Shown: piece after piece, positions 8,445-18,099 of the stretch
Position numbering within the stretch: position 1 is the first letter of the stretch
Layout of the letters: each line of letters starts with the position of its first letter
From: Bacillus_BE sp042263505
GTDB lineage: Bacteria; Bacillota; Bacilli; Bacillales; Cytobacillaceae
Direction: 5' to 3'
Assembly (NCBI RefSeq): GCF_042263505.1
Contig: NZ_JBHKFI010000006.1
Span: forward strand, 124,001 to 188,000
Length of the DNA stretch: 64,000 nucleotides
The notes under the pieces: generated by a model
Databases searched by the model: none
What the model saw: the letters and a program-made list of their open reading frames with translations, nothing else
Told to the model about the DNA's origin: nothing
Program-made: the position numbers and the translations under genes

Positions 8445-9625
8445 TTGAGAGTGATTGTTACAGTTTTGATACAAAGCTATTGCATAATCGCCATAAATTC
8501 GATCCGACAAACGGCGCAGTCAGTGTTCCGATTCAGCACGCCACTACCTTTCATCAATCGGATATTGACCATTTTGGAAAATATGATTATAGCAGAAGCT
8601 TAAATCCTACCCGTGAGGCTTTGGAGGATGTCATTGCAGAATTAGAAGATGGTTTAAAAGGTTTTGCTTTTTCATCAGGAATGGCTGCCATCTCAACCGC
8701 TTTTCTTCTCCTATCTCAAGGAGATCATGTGGTGATAACTGAAGACGTTTACGGCGGAACGTACCGAATGGTGACCCAAGTTTTAAATCGTCTTGGAATT
8801 AGTCATACCTTTGTTGATATGACTGATTTAAAAGAGGTTGAAAAAGCGATACAACCAAATACAAAAGTGCTGTATGTCGAAACCCCTTCCAACCCATTAT
8901 TAAAGGTGACCGATATTAATGCCATTAGTAATTTAGCAAAACAGCACGGTGCCTATACATTTGTTGACAATACCTTTTTAACACCTGCTCTACAAAAACC
9001 ATTGAATTTAGGGGCAGATATTGTTCTGCACAGTGCTACGAAGTTTTTATCTGGCCACAGCGATGTCGTTGCCGGGCTTGCTGTCGTTAAAGATGAAGAA
9101 CTAGCTAACCGACTCGGTTCTTTACAAAATTCATTTGGCGCTGTTCTCGGGGTTCAGGATTGTTGGCTTGTTTTACGAGGAATTAAAACGCTTGCTGTCC
9201 GCTTGCAACAATCAAGCTCTGCTGCTAGCAAAATAGCAGCCTATCTGAATTTACATCCATTAGTAAAAGAAGTGCACTATCCTGGTTTAGAATCACATCC
9301 TCATTTTGCCCTACAAAAGGAGCAAGCAAAAAGTGCAGGAGCAGTTCTCTCCTTTGAATTTGAAAACGAAGACGTTCTCAGATCTTTTGTTAAAAATGTC
9401 GCAATTCCCGTTTTTGCAGTAAGCTTGGGTGCTGTAGAGACGATTCTTTCCTATCCGGCAAAAATGTCGCATGCCGCAATGCCGGAAGAAGAACGGCTAG
9501 CACGTGGTATTTCCAACAGCCTGCTTCGCCTATCTGTTGGCTTAGAGAATCCAGATGACCTTATTCAAGACTTTGCAAGTGCGTTGAACAAAATCTCCTC
9601 TGTCCAGCTTCAAGGAGGAAAATAA
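8441..9625 (+). CDS. metC: Cystathionine beta-lyase
   Basis: This PLP lyase converts cystathionine to homocysteine, pyruvate and ammonia. The 394 residues are homologous to metI next door, with YDYSRSLNPTREALE, the PLP lysine in HSATKFLSGHSDV near residue 199, and RLSVGLENPDDL at the end. Gene order metI then metC under an S-box matches B. subtilis and supports lyase rather than synthase activity. It overlaps metI by 4 nt and is followed one base later by yitJ. Confidence 0.92.
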   Translation: MIESDCYSFDTKLLHNRHKFDPTNGAVSVPIQHATTFHQSDIDHFGKYDYSRSLNPTREALEDVIAELEDGLKGFAFSSGMAAISTAFLLLSQGDHVVITEDVYGGTYRMVTQVLNRLGISHTFVDMTDLKEVEKAIQPNTKVLYVETPSNPLLKVTDINAISNLAKQHGAYTFVDNTFLTPALQKPLNLGADIVLHSATKFLSGHSDVVAGLAVVKDEELANRLGSLQNSFGAVLGVQDCWLVLRGIKTLAVRLQQSSSAASKIAAYLNLHPLVKEVHYPGLESHPHFALQKEQAKSAGAVLSFEFENEDVLRSFVKNVAIPVFAVSLGAVETILSYPAKMSHAAMPEEERLARGISNSLLRLSVGLENPDDLIQDFASALNKISSVQLQGGK

Positions 9626-9626
9626 A

Positions 9627-11477
9627 ATGGGCTTTTTAACAGATTTAAAAAACAGAATCTTAATTGCTGATGGAGCGATGGGAACCTTATTATATTCTTA
9701 TGGAACTGACAGTTGCTTTGAAGAACTCAATCTATCTCATCCCGAGGAAATTATCAAAATTCATCGAACGTATATTCAAGCAGGTGCTGACGTCATCCAG
9801 ACCAACACCTATGCAGCCAATTATATCAAGCTGCAAAGATATGGTTTAGAGGATCAAGTCAAAGAGATTAATAGCGCAGCTGTGCGAATTGCGAAAAAAG
9901 CAGTTGGGGAAAACACCTATATTTTAGGAACCATTGGAGGAAATCGTGGAATAAAGCCAAATTCCATTCCAATTGAAGAAATCAAAAGGAGCTTCCATGA
10001 GCAGCTCTATTGCTTGCTCTTAGAAGGAATTGATGGAGTTTTACTCGAAACTTTCTATGACTTAAATGAACTCGAAACCATTTTAAAAATAGCTCGAAAA
10101 GAAACCAAACTGCCGATCATTGCTCAGGTTTCTATGCAAGAAATTGGAATCCTGCAGGACCGCACTCCCATCAATGAAGCATTAAATAGATTGGAACAAT
10201 TAGGTGCCGATGTTGTTGGTTTAAACTGCCGACTTGGCCCACATCAAATGATTCAAGCATTAGAAGAAGTCGAATTGCCGGAGCATGCTTATTTATCTTG
10301 TTATCCAAATGCCAGCTTACCAGCATATACAGATGGAATCTTTCATTATAAAGGAAACGCTGAGTATTTTCGAAAATCAGCTCAAGCTTTTCGTAAGCAA
10401 GGGGTGCGTCTCTTAGGCGGATGCTGTGGAACAACACCTGAACATATCCAAGCTTTTGCAAGCGAATTAAAAAATGCCACTCCAGTGACGGAAAAACAAG
10501 TAAAATCAAAAGCAACTCCCATTGTAGTCGAATCATTGCCACCTGTACGCGATCTTCCTCCGTTAGAGGGAATTGTAAAGAAAAGGCATTCTGTCATCGT
10601 GGAGCTGGACCCGCCTAAAAAGTTGAATACCGATCGCTTTTTTCAGGGAGCGAGAGCGCTAAAAGATGAAGGAATTGATTGCCTAACATTGGCGGATAAT
10701 TCCCTTGCCTCTCCGCGAATAGCAAACTCTGCCCTTGGCTATTTAGTAAAAGAACAGATTGGTCTCCGCCCACTTGTTCATATTACGTGTAGAGACCGCA
10801 ATATTATTGGATTGCAATCCCATTTAATGGGGCTTCATACGCTTGGATTGCATGATGTGCTCGCGATTACAGGAGATCCTGCAAGAGTAGGAGATTTACC
10901 AGGGGCCTCCTCTGTCTATGATGTTTCTTCTTTCGAATTAATTGGAATGATAAAACAGTTCAATGAAGGACTTTCTTTATCAGGGAAAGATTTAGGCCAA
11001 AAAGGGGTTTTTTCAATAGCCGCTGCATTTAATCCGAATGTACGCTCCATCGAAAAAGCTGTCCAAAGATTGGAAAAGAAAGTATCCTTTGGTGCCAATT
11101 ATTTTATTACTCAACCAATTTATTCAGAAGAAAAATTAAGAGAGGTCTATGAGGCAACAAGGCATATCGATGCTCCAATCTATATTGGTTTAATGCCATT
11201 AATTGGGAGCAATAACGCAGAGTTCCTTCATAATGAAGTACCTGGGATAAAAATTGACCAATCCATTCGTAATATCATGTTTTCTTTGAAAGATGACCCA
11301 ATCGCTTCAGAAAAAGAAGGAATTGCGATGACGAAGTATTTAATGGAAGCAGCTGAAGAATTATTTAATGGAATATATCTTATTACCCCTTTTATGAGAT
11401 ATCATATGACTGTAGAGCTTGCTAGCCATGCCCGGACTTACAGTGAAGAGCTTCAAAGGAGGATTCAAAATGCTTAA
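9627..11477 (+). CDS. yitJ: Bifunctional homocysteine S-methyltransferase / methylene-THF reductase
   Basis: This is a two-domain fusion of 616 residues. The N-terminal domain (1-about 290) is a homocysteine S-methyltransferase with Zn cysteines in GLNCRLGPH (near 200) and GGCCGTTPEH (near 265). The C-terminal domain (about 320-605) is a flavin methylenetetrahydrofolate reductase, with VELDPPKK, DVLAITGDPARVGD and NYFITQPIYS. It makes 5-methyl-THF and can methylate homocysteine, so it supplies the next enzyme, MetH. The metH start lies inside its last codons with an AGGAGG site, so the two are coupled. Confidence 0.93.
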   Translation: MGFLTDLKNRILIADGAMGTLLYSYGTDSCFEELNLSHPEEIIKIHRTYIQAGADVIQTNTYAANYIKLQRYGLEDQVKEINSAAVRIAKKAVGENTYILGTIGGNRGIKPNSIPIEEIKRSFHEQLYCLLLEGIDGVLLETFYDLNELETILKIARKETKLPIIAQVSMQEIGILQDRTPINEALNRLEQLGADVVGLNCRLGPHQMIQALEEVELPEHAYLSCYPNASLPAYTDGIFHYKGNAEYFRKSAQAFRKQGVRLLGGCCGTTPEHIQAFASELKNATPVTEKQVKSKATPIVVESLPPVRDLPPLEGIVKKRHSVIVELDPPKKLNTDRFFQGARALKDEGIDCLTLADNSLASPRIANSALGYLVKEQIGLRPLVHITCRDRNIIGLQSHLMGLHTLGLHDVLAITGDPARVGDLPGASSVYDVSSFELIGMIKQFNEGLSLSGKDLGQKGVFSIAAAFNPNVRSIEKAVQRLEKKVSFGANYFITQPIYSEEKLREVYEATRHIDAPIYIGLMPLIGSNNAEFLHNEVPGIKIDQSIRNIMFSLKDDPIASEKEGIAMTKYLMEAAEELFNGIYLITPFMRYHMTVELASHARTYSEELQRRIQNA

Positions 11478-14400
11478 ACCACCATTAACTGAACAATTGA
11501 AGAAGAAAATTCTGATTATGGACGGCGCTATGGGTACCATGCTACAACGTGCAAATTTAACATTGGAAGATTTTGGAGGAGAAGAATATGAGGGATGTAA
11601 TGAAAATCTCAATCTAACCTCCCCTTCTGTTATTGAGCATATCCATCGTGAATATTTACTTGCTGGAAGTGACATTATTGAGACGAATACCTTCGGAGCT
11701 ACCAGTATAGTTTTAGAAGAATATAATCTTGCGGACATTGCTTATGAAATTAATAAGGTCGCAGCAGGTCTTGCTAAAAATGTAGCTGATGAATTTTTCA
11801 CACCGGAATGGCCAAGATATGTGGCTGGTTCTATGGGTCCAACAACGAAAACTTTAAGTGTTACAGGCGGAACAACTTTCGAAAAATTATCTGCATCCTA
11901 TGAAGAGCAAGCGCGAGGACTGATTGACGGAGGCGTTGATCTCCTTTTAATCGAAACTAGTCAAGACTTGCTTAATGTCAAAGCAGCTTTTGTCGGCGTT
12001 GGACATGCCTTCGAAAAAACAGGAAAGAGGCTACCTATCATCGTCTCTGGTACGATTGAACCAATGGGAACGACATTAGCCGGACAATCCATCGAAGCCT
12101 TTTATATTTCTGTGGAGCATATGAATCCGCTTGCGGTTGGTTTAAACTGTGCAACAGGACCAGAATTTATGCAGGATCATATCCGCTCACTCTCAAGTCT
12201 TGCCACCAGTGCAGTAAGTTGTTATCCAAATGCTGGACTTCCGGATGAAAATGGAAATTACCACGAAACACCTGAATCTCTAGCGGAAAAGCTGTCTGGA
12301 TTTGCCTCAGAAGGCTGGCTCAATATTGTTGGCGGCTGTTGTGGAACCACACCTGAGCATATCCATTTAATCGCGGAAAAAATGAAACACTTCCATCCTC
12401 GGCAAGTTGTACAAACTCATCCACATATGGTTTCAGGGATTGAACCATTTATTTATGATGACCCTACCCTCCGCCCCATCATGGTGGGGGAAAGAACAAA
12501 TGTTATTGGCTCTCGTAAATTCAAACGCTTAATTAACGAGGGGAAATTTGAGGAAGCTGCAGAAATTGCTCGTGCCCAGGTAAAAGGCGGAGCCCATGTG
12601 ATCGATATCTGCTTAGCAGATCCAGATCGCAATGAAATTGAGGATATGGAGACCTTCATTCAAGAAGTTGTAAAAAAAATCAAGGCCCCTCTTGTCATTG
12701 ATTCAACTGATGAAGAAGTTATTGAAAAAGCACTAACCTATTCACAAGGGAAAGCAATCATTAATTCCATTAATCTCGAAGATGGAGAAACACGCTTTGA
12801 GAAGGTATCAGCATTAGTGCATCAATATGGTGCGGCTGTTGTCGTTGGAACTATTGATGAAAAAGGAATGGGTGTAACCGCTGAAAAAAAATTAGAAATT
12901 GCCAAACGCTCCTATGAACTCCTTGTTCACAAATATCATATTTCACCAGAGGATATCATCTTTGATCCTCTTGTTTTCCCTGTTGGTACTGGAGATGAGC
13001 AGTATATTGGCTCTGCCAAGGCAACCGTTGATGGGATTCGCTTAATTAAAAATGAATTTCCTAAGGTTCAAACCATTCTCGGAATTAGTAATGTATCCTT
13101 TGGACTTCCGCCTGTTGGAAGAGAAATATTAAATTCCGTGTTCCTTTATCATTGCACTTTAGCAGGATTAGACTACGCCATCGTCAATACGGAAAAATTA
13201 GAACGATTTGCCTCTATCTCCAAAGAGGAAGTGGAAATGGCCGAAAAACTTCTATTTGATACTACAGATGAAGCCTTAGCCCAATTTACTGATTTTTATC
13301 GGGATAAGAAAAAAGAAACGATATCACAAATTCCCAATATGACACTAGCTGAGCGTCTTGCTTATTATATCGTAGAAGGAACAAAAGAAGGTCTAATCCC
13401 TGATCTGAAAACAGCACTAACCACCTACTCACGTCCATTGGATATTATCAATGGACCTCTAATGGATGGGATGAAAGAGGTTGGACGGCTTTTTAATGGG
13501 AATCAATTAATTGTCGCAGAGGTTCTGCAAAGTGCAGAAGTCATGAAAGCATCTGTCTCTTTTCTTGAGCCTTATATGGAAAAAAGCGATGCGTCGTCAA
13601 CTAAAGGAAAAATCATTCTTGCGACCGTTAAGGGAGACGTTCATGACATTGGAAAAAACCTAGTTGATATCATTTTAACAAACAATGGTTATGAGGTGAT
13701 TGACTTAGGAATAAAAATTAACCCAGCCCAGTTAATAGAAGCCATCCATCAGATCAAACCTGATATTGTTGGACTTTCTGGTCTCTTAGTGAAATCGGCT
13801 CAACAAATGGTTCTCACTGCTCATGATATGAAACAAGCTGGCATCGATATACCAATTCTAGTTGGAGGAGCTGCACTTACACGTAAATTTACAGAGGCCA
13901 AAATTTCGAAAGAATACAATGGACTAGTGTTATATGCCAAGGATGCAATGGATGGCTTAACATTAGCTAACCAATTACAAGTCCCTCATGAAGTAGAAAA
14001 GCTAAAGCAAATAAAACAGGAAAAGGTTCATGCAGCGAAGGTTGAAACGAATTTCACTTCAAATGGCAGTGTTGCAACTGCCGTACGTAGAAAAGCGATC
14101 GTGCGAACCGATGTACCAGTCTTTATCCCAAATGATATGGAAAGACATTTGCTTCGGAACTACACTTTATCTCATATTGAACCTTATATCAATAAACAAA
14201 TGCTCCTTGGACATCATCTTGGAGTAAAAGGAAAAATTGATAAGCTTTTAACAGAACATGATGAAAAAGCTACAAAGGTGAATCAGCTAGTCGATGAATT
14301 ACTTCAACAAGCAAAAAAATTCGGCTGGATTACTCCACAGGCAGTTTATCAATTCTTCCCAGCGCAATCTGAGAGAAATAAGGTATTGATTTACGATCCA

Positions 14401-14919
14401 GAAAGAGTGGGAAAAATCATCGAAGAATTCAATTTTCCACGACAGGAATCTGGAAACTGTCTATGCTTAGCTGATTATTTAAAACCAAAATCCAGTGGAA
14501 TCATGGATTATGTTGGATTTTTTGCCGTTACTACTGGAACCGGTGTTCGGCAAGCAGCTGCTGACTTAAAATCACAAGGACGCTTTCTTGAAAGCCATGC
14601 CTTGCAAGCAACCGCTCTTGAATGTGCGGAAGGCTTTGCCGAATTGATTCATCGGTTAATGAGGGACCGCTGGGGCTTTCCAGATGCAATCGATATGACA
14701 ATGAAGGAACGTTTTGCAGCTAAATATCATGGACAGCGCTTCTCCTTCGGCTATCCAGCCTGCCCTAATCTTGAGGACCAAAAGAAGCTATTTAAGCTTT
14801 TGCAACCGGAAGAAATAGGCATTCATCTAACAGAAGGCTGTATGATGGAGCCAGAAGCATCCGTAAGTGCACTAGTTTTTGCTCATCCAGATGCAAGATA
14901 TTTTAATGTTTTAACATAA
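11470..14919 (+). CDS. metH: Cobalamin-dependent methionine synthase
   Basis: This enzyme transfers methyl from 5-methyl-THF through cobalamin to homocysteine. The 1149 residues comprise four modules. The first is a homocysteine domain with zinc Cys near 226 and 290-291 (GGCCGTTPEHI). A folate-binding domain starts near GERTNVIGSRKF. The third is a B12 domain with the base-off motif GDVHDIGKN (His near 724), SGLLVKS and GGAALTR. The last is a C-terminal SAM-reactivation domain with DYVGFFAVTTGTG. A longer frame begins at 11419, but ATG at 11470 has AGGAGG 7 nt upstream and overlaps the yitJ stop by 8 nt. MetH implies a B12 source. Confidence 0.95.
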   Translation: MLKPPLTEQLKKKILIMDGAMGTMLQRANLTLEDFGGEEYEGCNENLNLTSPSVIEHIHREYLLAGSDIIETNTFGATSIVLEEYNLADIAYEINKVAAGLAKNVADEFFTPEWPRYVAGSMGPTTKTLSVTGGTTFEKLSASYEEQARGLIDGGVDLLLIETSQDLLNVKAAFVGVGHAFEKTGKRLPIIVSGTIEPMGTTLAGQSIEAFYISVEHMNPLAVGLNCATGPEFMQDHIRSLSSLATSAVSCYPNAGLPDENGNYHETPESLAEKLSGFASEGWLNIVGGCCGTTPEHIHLIAEKMKHFHPRQVVQTHPHMVSGIEPFIYDDPTLRPIMVGERTNVIGSRKFKRLINEGKFEEAAEIARAQVKGGAHVIDICLADPDRNEIEDMETFIQEVVKKIKAPLVIDSTDEEVIEKALTYSQGKAIINSINLEDGETRFEKVSALVHQYGAAVVVGTIDEKGMGVTAEKKLEIAKRSYELLVHKYHISPEDIIFDPLVFPVGTGDEQYIGSAKATVDGIRLIKNEFPKVQTILGISNVSFGLPPVGREILNSVFLYHCTLAGLDYAIVNTEKLERFASISKEEVEMAEKLLFDTTDEALAQFTDFYRDKKKETISQIPNMTLAERLAYYIVEGTKEGLIPDLKTALTTYSRPLDIINGPLMDGMKEVGRLFNGNQLIVAEVLQSAEVMKASVSFLEPYMEKSDASSTKGKIILATVKGDVHDIGKNLVDIILTNNGYEVIDLGIKINPAQLIEAIHQIKPDIVGLSGLLVKSAQQMVLTAHDMKQAGIDIPILVGGAALTRKFTEAKISKEYNGLVLYAKDAMDGLTLANQLQVPHEVEKLKQIKQEKVHAAKVETNFTSNGSVATAVRRKAIVRTDVPVFIPNDMERHLLRNYTLSHIEPYINKQMLLGHHLGVKGKIDKLLTEHDEKATKVNQLVDELLQQAKKFGWITPQAVYQFFPAQSERNKVLIYDPERVGKIIEEFNFPRQESGNCLCLADYLKPKSSGIMDYVGFFAVTTGTGVRQAAADLKSQGRFLESHALQATALECAEGFAELIHRLMRDRWGFPDAIDMTMKERFAAKYHGQRFSFGYPACPNLEDQKKLFKLLQPEEIGIHLTEGCMMEPEASVSALVFAHPDARYFNVLT

Positions 14920-14923
14920 TAAT

Positions 14924-14960
14924 GGCTTGGATCTCCTTCAAGGGATCCAAGCCCATTTTT
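14924..14960 (+). terminator. Terminator of the met operon
   Basis: A perfect 10-bp stem GGCTTGGATC / GATCCAAGCC (14924-14953) is followed by CATTTTT. Its T run abuts the TTTAT that starts repeat copy 1. Confidence 0.92.
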
Positions 14961-15285
14961 ATCCCACTCTTAACGGACAGTAAGACTCCCACTTCAAGAT
15001 TCTGAGAATACGAAGAAGATAAGTGGGAGATCAACTGTCCGTAAAGGTCCGACGACGGACAGGAGGTCCTAGTCAGGCGAAGCCACAGGACGTGGCGTTA
15101 TGAGCGTGATAAGTGAAATAAGATTTTTCTTTGGGCTTCAGCCCTTAGAAAAATCAATCAGGGTTTGCGTGACTAACCATCAGTGGGGGATGAATGGCAG
15201 ACTAAAAGCGCGACGTCCTGTCGCAACGTCTGCACTAGCACGTCCTGTGCGTCGAAAACCCCCACTGATGGAAGTTTCACTTTAT
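14958..15285. repeat. TTTAT-bounded structured repeat, copy 1 (full form)
   Basis: This 328-bp non-coding element recurs at 24762-24998. Identity between the copies begins and ends exactly at TTTAT (14958-14962 and 15281-15285). Read on the plus strand it folds into a series of hairpins. A nested stem pairs ACGGACAGT/ACTGTCCGT (14973/15034) around CTCCCACTT/AAGTGGGAG (14986/15021). GCCAC-AGGAC-GTGGC lies at 15082-15096 and GATTTTTCT...AGAAAAATC at 15122-15155. A 13-bp stem CCATCAGTGGGGG/CCCCCACTGATGG (15177/15259) encloses two more hairpins whose loops are both GTCCT. No credible protein is encoded. Hairpin-rich, TTTAT-bounded and without terminal inverted repeats, it resembles a non-autonomous IS200/IS605-type element, but this is inference. 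Its right end supplies the stop codon of the kinase gene at 15282. Confidence 0.85.
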
Positions 15286-17192
15286 TTTATAACTGCTTGT
15301 ATTTCTCTTGAATAAGGCAATTTTACTTGAACGACTGTTCCTTTCCCTTCCTGACTATCAATTGATAATATTCCCTGATGGCTCTCAATAATACTATAGC
15401 AAACCATAAGACCAAGTCCTGTTCCTTTTTCTTTTGTCGTATAAAAAGGCTGACCAATTTTTGCCAACACATCAGATGGAATGCCATAGCCCTGATCGAT
15501 AAAATCAATCATCACTTGATCCTGTTCAAATCCAACCTTTATGGTCAATAGCCCTCCATCAGGCATGGCCTCAATCGCATTTTTTACAATGTTAATTAAC
15601 ACTTGCTTAATTTTATTTTCAATTCCATAAATATAAAAGCCTCTCATTGGCGAATCGACTAACAATTGAATTTCAACACCGTGAAGATTTGCCTGACCAT
15701 TCATTAACGTTATCATATCATCTAACAACTTTTGCAATAACACCTGTTTAAATTCAAATTTATTGGGTTTGGCGAGCAGTAATAATTCACTCACGATGGT
15801 ATTAATGCGATCAATTTCATTGATCATAATATTCACATACTCATGATTAGCCCCAAGATCAAATTGAAGAAGCTGGGTGAAGCCACGTAAACTTGTCAGT
15901 GGATTTCTAATTTCATGGGCGATGCCTGCGGCGAGCTCCCCGACAACTGTAAGCTTTTCAGATTGATGCATAAATTCCCTTGTTTGCTTAAATACAGTGA
16001 TATCACGAAACATCACGTGTAAGGATTGTTCCCCTTCATACATAAAAGGAATCACCTTCACTTCAACATCAATTTCTTCTCCATCAATCCGAATAAACTT
16101 TAATTCAAAGCCATCGATTTTTTTTCCTTCTCGAACCTTTTCAATATTCCTTGCCATCAGCTCATGGTCATCTGGATGAATCAAATCATAAAAAGATCTA
16201 TGGACCATCTGCTGGATATTTTTTGTCTTTAGTATGTTTAATCCCGTTTTATTGATAAATGACCATTTATTACTTTTAATTTTGCGAACAATTATTCCTT
16301 CTGGCGATTCTTCAACAAGTTGGCGATACTTTTCCTCGCTTTCGCAAAGCTCTAAAGTCCTTTCCTTCACAAGCTCCTCAAGTCGATTTAACTGCTTCCT
16401 TCTCTCGGTTACGTCACGAATCGAGCAAACAAGAATAGCGGCATTTTCCAATTCGGCGATTGAAAGGAGAATATCAACAGGAAATTTCGTTCCGTCACTT
16501 CTTAAAGCAGATGTTTCGAGTAATTCTCCCTTTGTCAGGTAAGAAAAAGATTGTTTGGATAACTCGGGTAACAAGCGATATATATGCGTACCAATCACTT
16601 CCTTAATGGAGTAACCAAACATCTCCCTAATTGCTGGATTTACCAACAAAATATTTCCCTGTGCATTTAAAATAACAAAAGTATCGATGGAGGTTTCACC
16701 TAGTGCTCGAGATAAGACCTCATTTCTTTTTAATTGTAAAAATGCTTCCTCAAGTTCTTTTGAGCGCTCATCGATCAATTCCTTTTGAATCTGAATCTCT
16801 TTTTGTTTTAAATACAACGACACTAATCCATCGACCTTACATTTCAAGATAACAGGATCAAAAGGCTTAATAATATAGTCAATCGCCCCTACAGAATATC
16901 CTTGAAGAATATGCTCTTGTTTTTGACTTAGTGCGGTAATAAAAATAATCGGAATATCTTTTGATTTTTCTCTTTCTCGTATTAAATGTGCTGTTTCGAA
17001 TCCATCCAAGCCCGGCATCTGCACGTCCATCAAAATGACGGCAAACTCTTCCTTTAAAATCCATTTTAATGCTTCCTCACCTGAATTGGCTGTGATAAGA
17101 CGATAATTAGTTGAGGAAAGGACAGCCTTGAGCGCTAACAAATTCTCTTTACGATCATCGACTAATAATATATTAACAATTGAATTCTCCAT
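15282..17192 (-). CDS. Response-regulator/PAS histidine kinase
   Basis: This 636-residue cytoplasmic signalling protein has no membrane segment. An N-terminal receiver (NILLVDDRKEN; phospho-Asp in ILMDVQMPG near 52) is followed by a coiled linker, two PAS domains (about 160-280 and 285-410), a HisKA with HEIRNPLTSL (His near 425) and a HATPase with DQGYGIP and GTGLGLMV. A longer frame opens at 17243 inside cheR, but ATG at 17192, 10 nt after the cheR stop with GAGGA upstream, is the better start. The receiver suggests it is phosphorylated by the hybrid kinase two genes upstream. Its last codon and stop lie in the end of repeat copy 1. Confidence 0.88.
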   Translation of the reverse strand: MENSIVNILLVDDRKENLLALKAVLSSTNYRLITANSGEEALKWILKEEFAVILMDVQMPGLDGFETAHLIREREKSKDIPIIFITALSQKQEHILQGYSVGAIDYIIKPFDPVILKCKVDGLVSLYLKQKEIQIQKELIDERSKELEEAFLQLKRNEVLSRALGETSIDTFVILNAQGNILLVNPAIREMFGYSIKEVIGTHIYRLLPELSKQSFSYLTKGELLETSALRSDGTKFPVDILLSIAELENAAILVCSIRDVTERRKQLNRLEELVKERTLELCESEEKYRQLVEESPEGIIVRKIKSNKWSFINKTGLNILKTKNIQQMVHRSFYDLIHPDDHELMARNIEKVREGKKIDGFELKFIRIDGEEIDVEVKVIPFMYEGEQSLHVMFRDITVFKQTREFMHQSEKLTVVGELAAGIAHEIRNPLTSLRGFTQLLQFDLGANHEYVNIMINEIDRINTIVSELLLLAKPNKFEFKQVLLQKLLDDMITLMNGQANLHGVEIQLLVDSPMRGFYIYGIENKIKQVLINIVKNAIEAMPDGGLLTIKVGFEQDQVMIDFIDQGYGIPSDVLAKIGQPFYTTKEKGTGLGLMVCYSIIESHQGILSIDSQEGKGTVVQVKLPYSREIQAVIK

Positions 17193-17202
17193 AAATTCAT
17201 CC

Positions 17203-18054
17203 TCAAACCTTTGCTTTTTGATATATTTTTTCCTTTTGATCAATCATGGAAAATTGAATGGAGTGTAGCATTGCTGTAGTTCCATCTCGTTTTCCTAATA
17301 CCAGATAACCGTTATCACCAAGGCTATCATAAAATAAATTCTTAACCCGTTTTTGTAGCTTGGCGTTAAAATAGATTAAGACATTCCGACAAATCACAAT
17401 ATGAAACTCATTAAATGAATGATCCGTCACTAGATTATGCTGAGTAAAAAACATTTTCTCTGATAGAAAAGGTTTAAAATACGCATAGTCCTTTGTAATA
17501 GAAAGATAATCATCGAAGTCGAGGCTTCCCCCTGCTTGAACATAGTTTTGTGAGTAGACTTTATACTTCGTTATCGGAAATATGCCGACTTTCGCTGTTT
17601 CTAGCACTTTCTCATTAATATCGGTTGCATAGATTCTTGATTTTGAAAGTAAGCCTGCCTCGTGCAAAAGGATGGCCATTGAATATACCTCTTCCCCAGT
17701 AGAGCATCCTGCATGCCAAATGCGAATTTTAGAGCAATTTTTTATATTTGGAATCACTTTTTCACGAAATGCCTTGAAAAAAGATGGATCCCGAAACATT
17801 TCAGTCACATTGATAGAAAAGTCATAAAATACCTTCTCCATCATCTTTGGGTCATGAAGAATTCGGTCCAATAATGCGGTTATAGTAGCCATTTTTTCAA
17901 GTTTCAGTCTATTCAAAACACGTCTACGTATTGTAAAAATTGAATAATCGCGAAAATCATGACCATAATACCTGTAGATTCCTTCTAACAACAGTCCAAT
18001 TTCTAATTCTTCAAGATTAGAACATTTTCGTTTTTCAATAGTATTTATTGTCAT
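17203..18054 (-). CDS. CheR-type protein-glutamate methyltransferase
   Basis: This SAM-dependent methyltransferase acts on glutamates of a chemoreceptor or receptor-like protein. The 283 residues show the all-helical CheR N-domain (GIYRYYGHDFRDYS, TIRRRVLNRL) and the catalytic domain with the SAM loop IWHAGCSTGEEVYSM (about 111-125), YATDINEKVL and VICRNVLIYF. No chemoreceptor or CheB is adjacent; it sits between two kinases. The likely substrate is the upstream hybrid kinase's sensor module, or the module acts as a signalling scaffold. This is not the main chemotaxis cheR. Confidence 0.88.
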   Translation of the reverse strand: MTINTIEKRKCSNLEELEIGLLLEGIYRYYGHDFRDYSIFTIRRRVLNRLKLEKMATITALLDRILHDPKMMEKVFYDFSINVTEMFRDPSFFKAFREKVIPNIKNCSKIRIWHAGCSTGEEVYSMAILLHEAGLLSKSRIYATDINEKVLETAKVGIFPITKYKVYSQNYVQAGGSLDFDDYLSITKDYAYFKPFLSEKMFFTQHNLVTDHSFNEFHIVICRNVLIYFNAKLQKRVKNLFYDSLGDNGYLVLGKRDGTTAMLHSIQFSMIDQKEKIYQKAKV

Positions 18055-18099
18055 TTGCTCCTTTTCTCTATTATTTATTTTTATTTTACGAGAATGCCT

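Noticed and set aside
10171..10597. Minus-strand frames of 71-123 residues inside yitJ
   Set aside because: Antisense shadows of a clear enzyme; no signals of their own.
15100..15315. 71-residue open frame on the plus strand
   Set aside because: It lies within the structured repeat, has no ribosome site, and its codons coincide with hairpin arms absent from copy 2.
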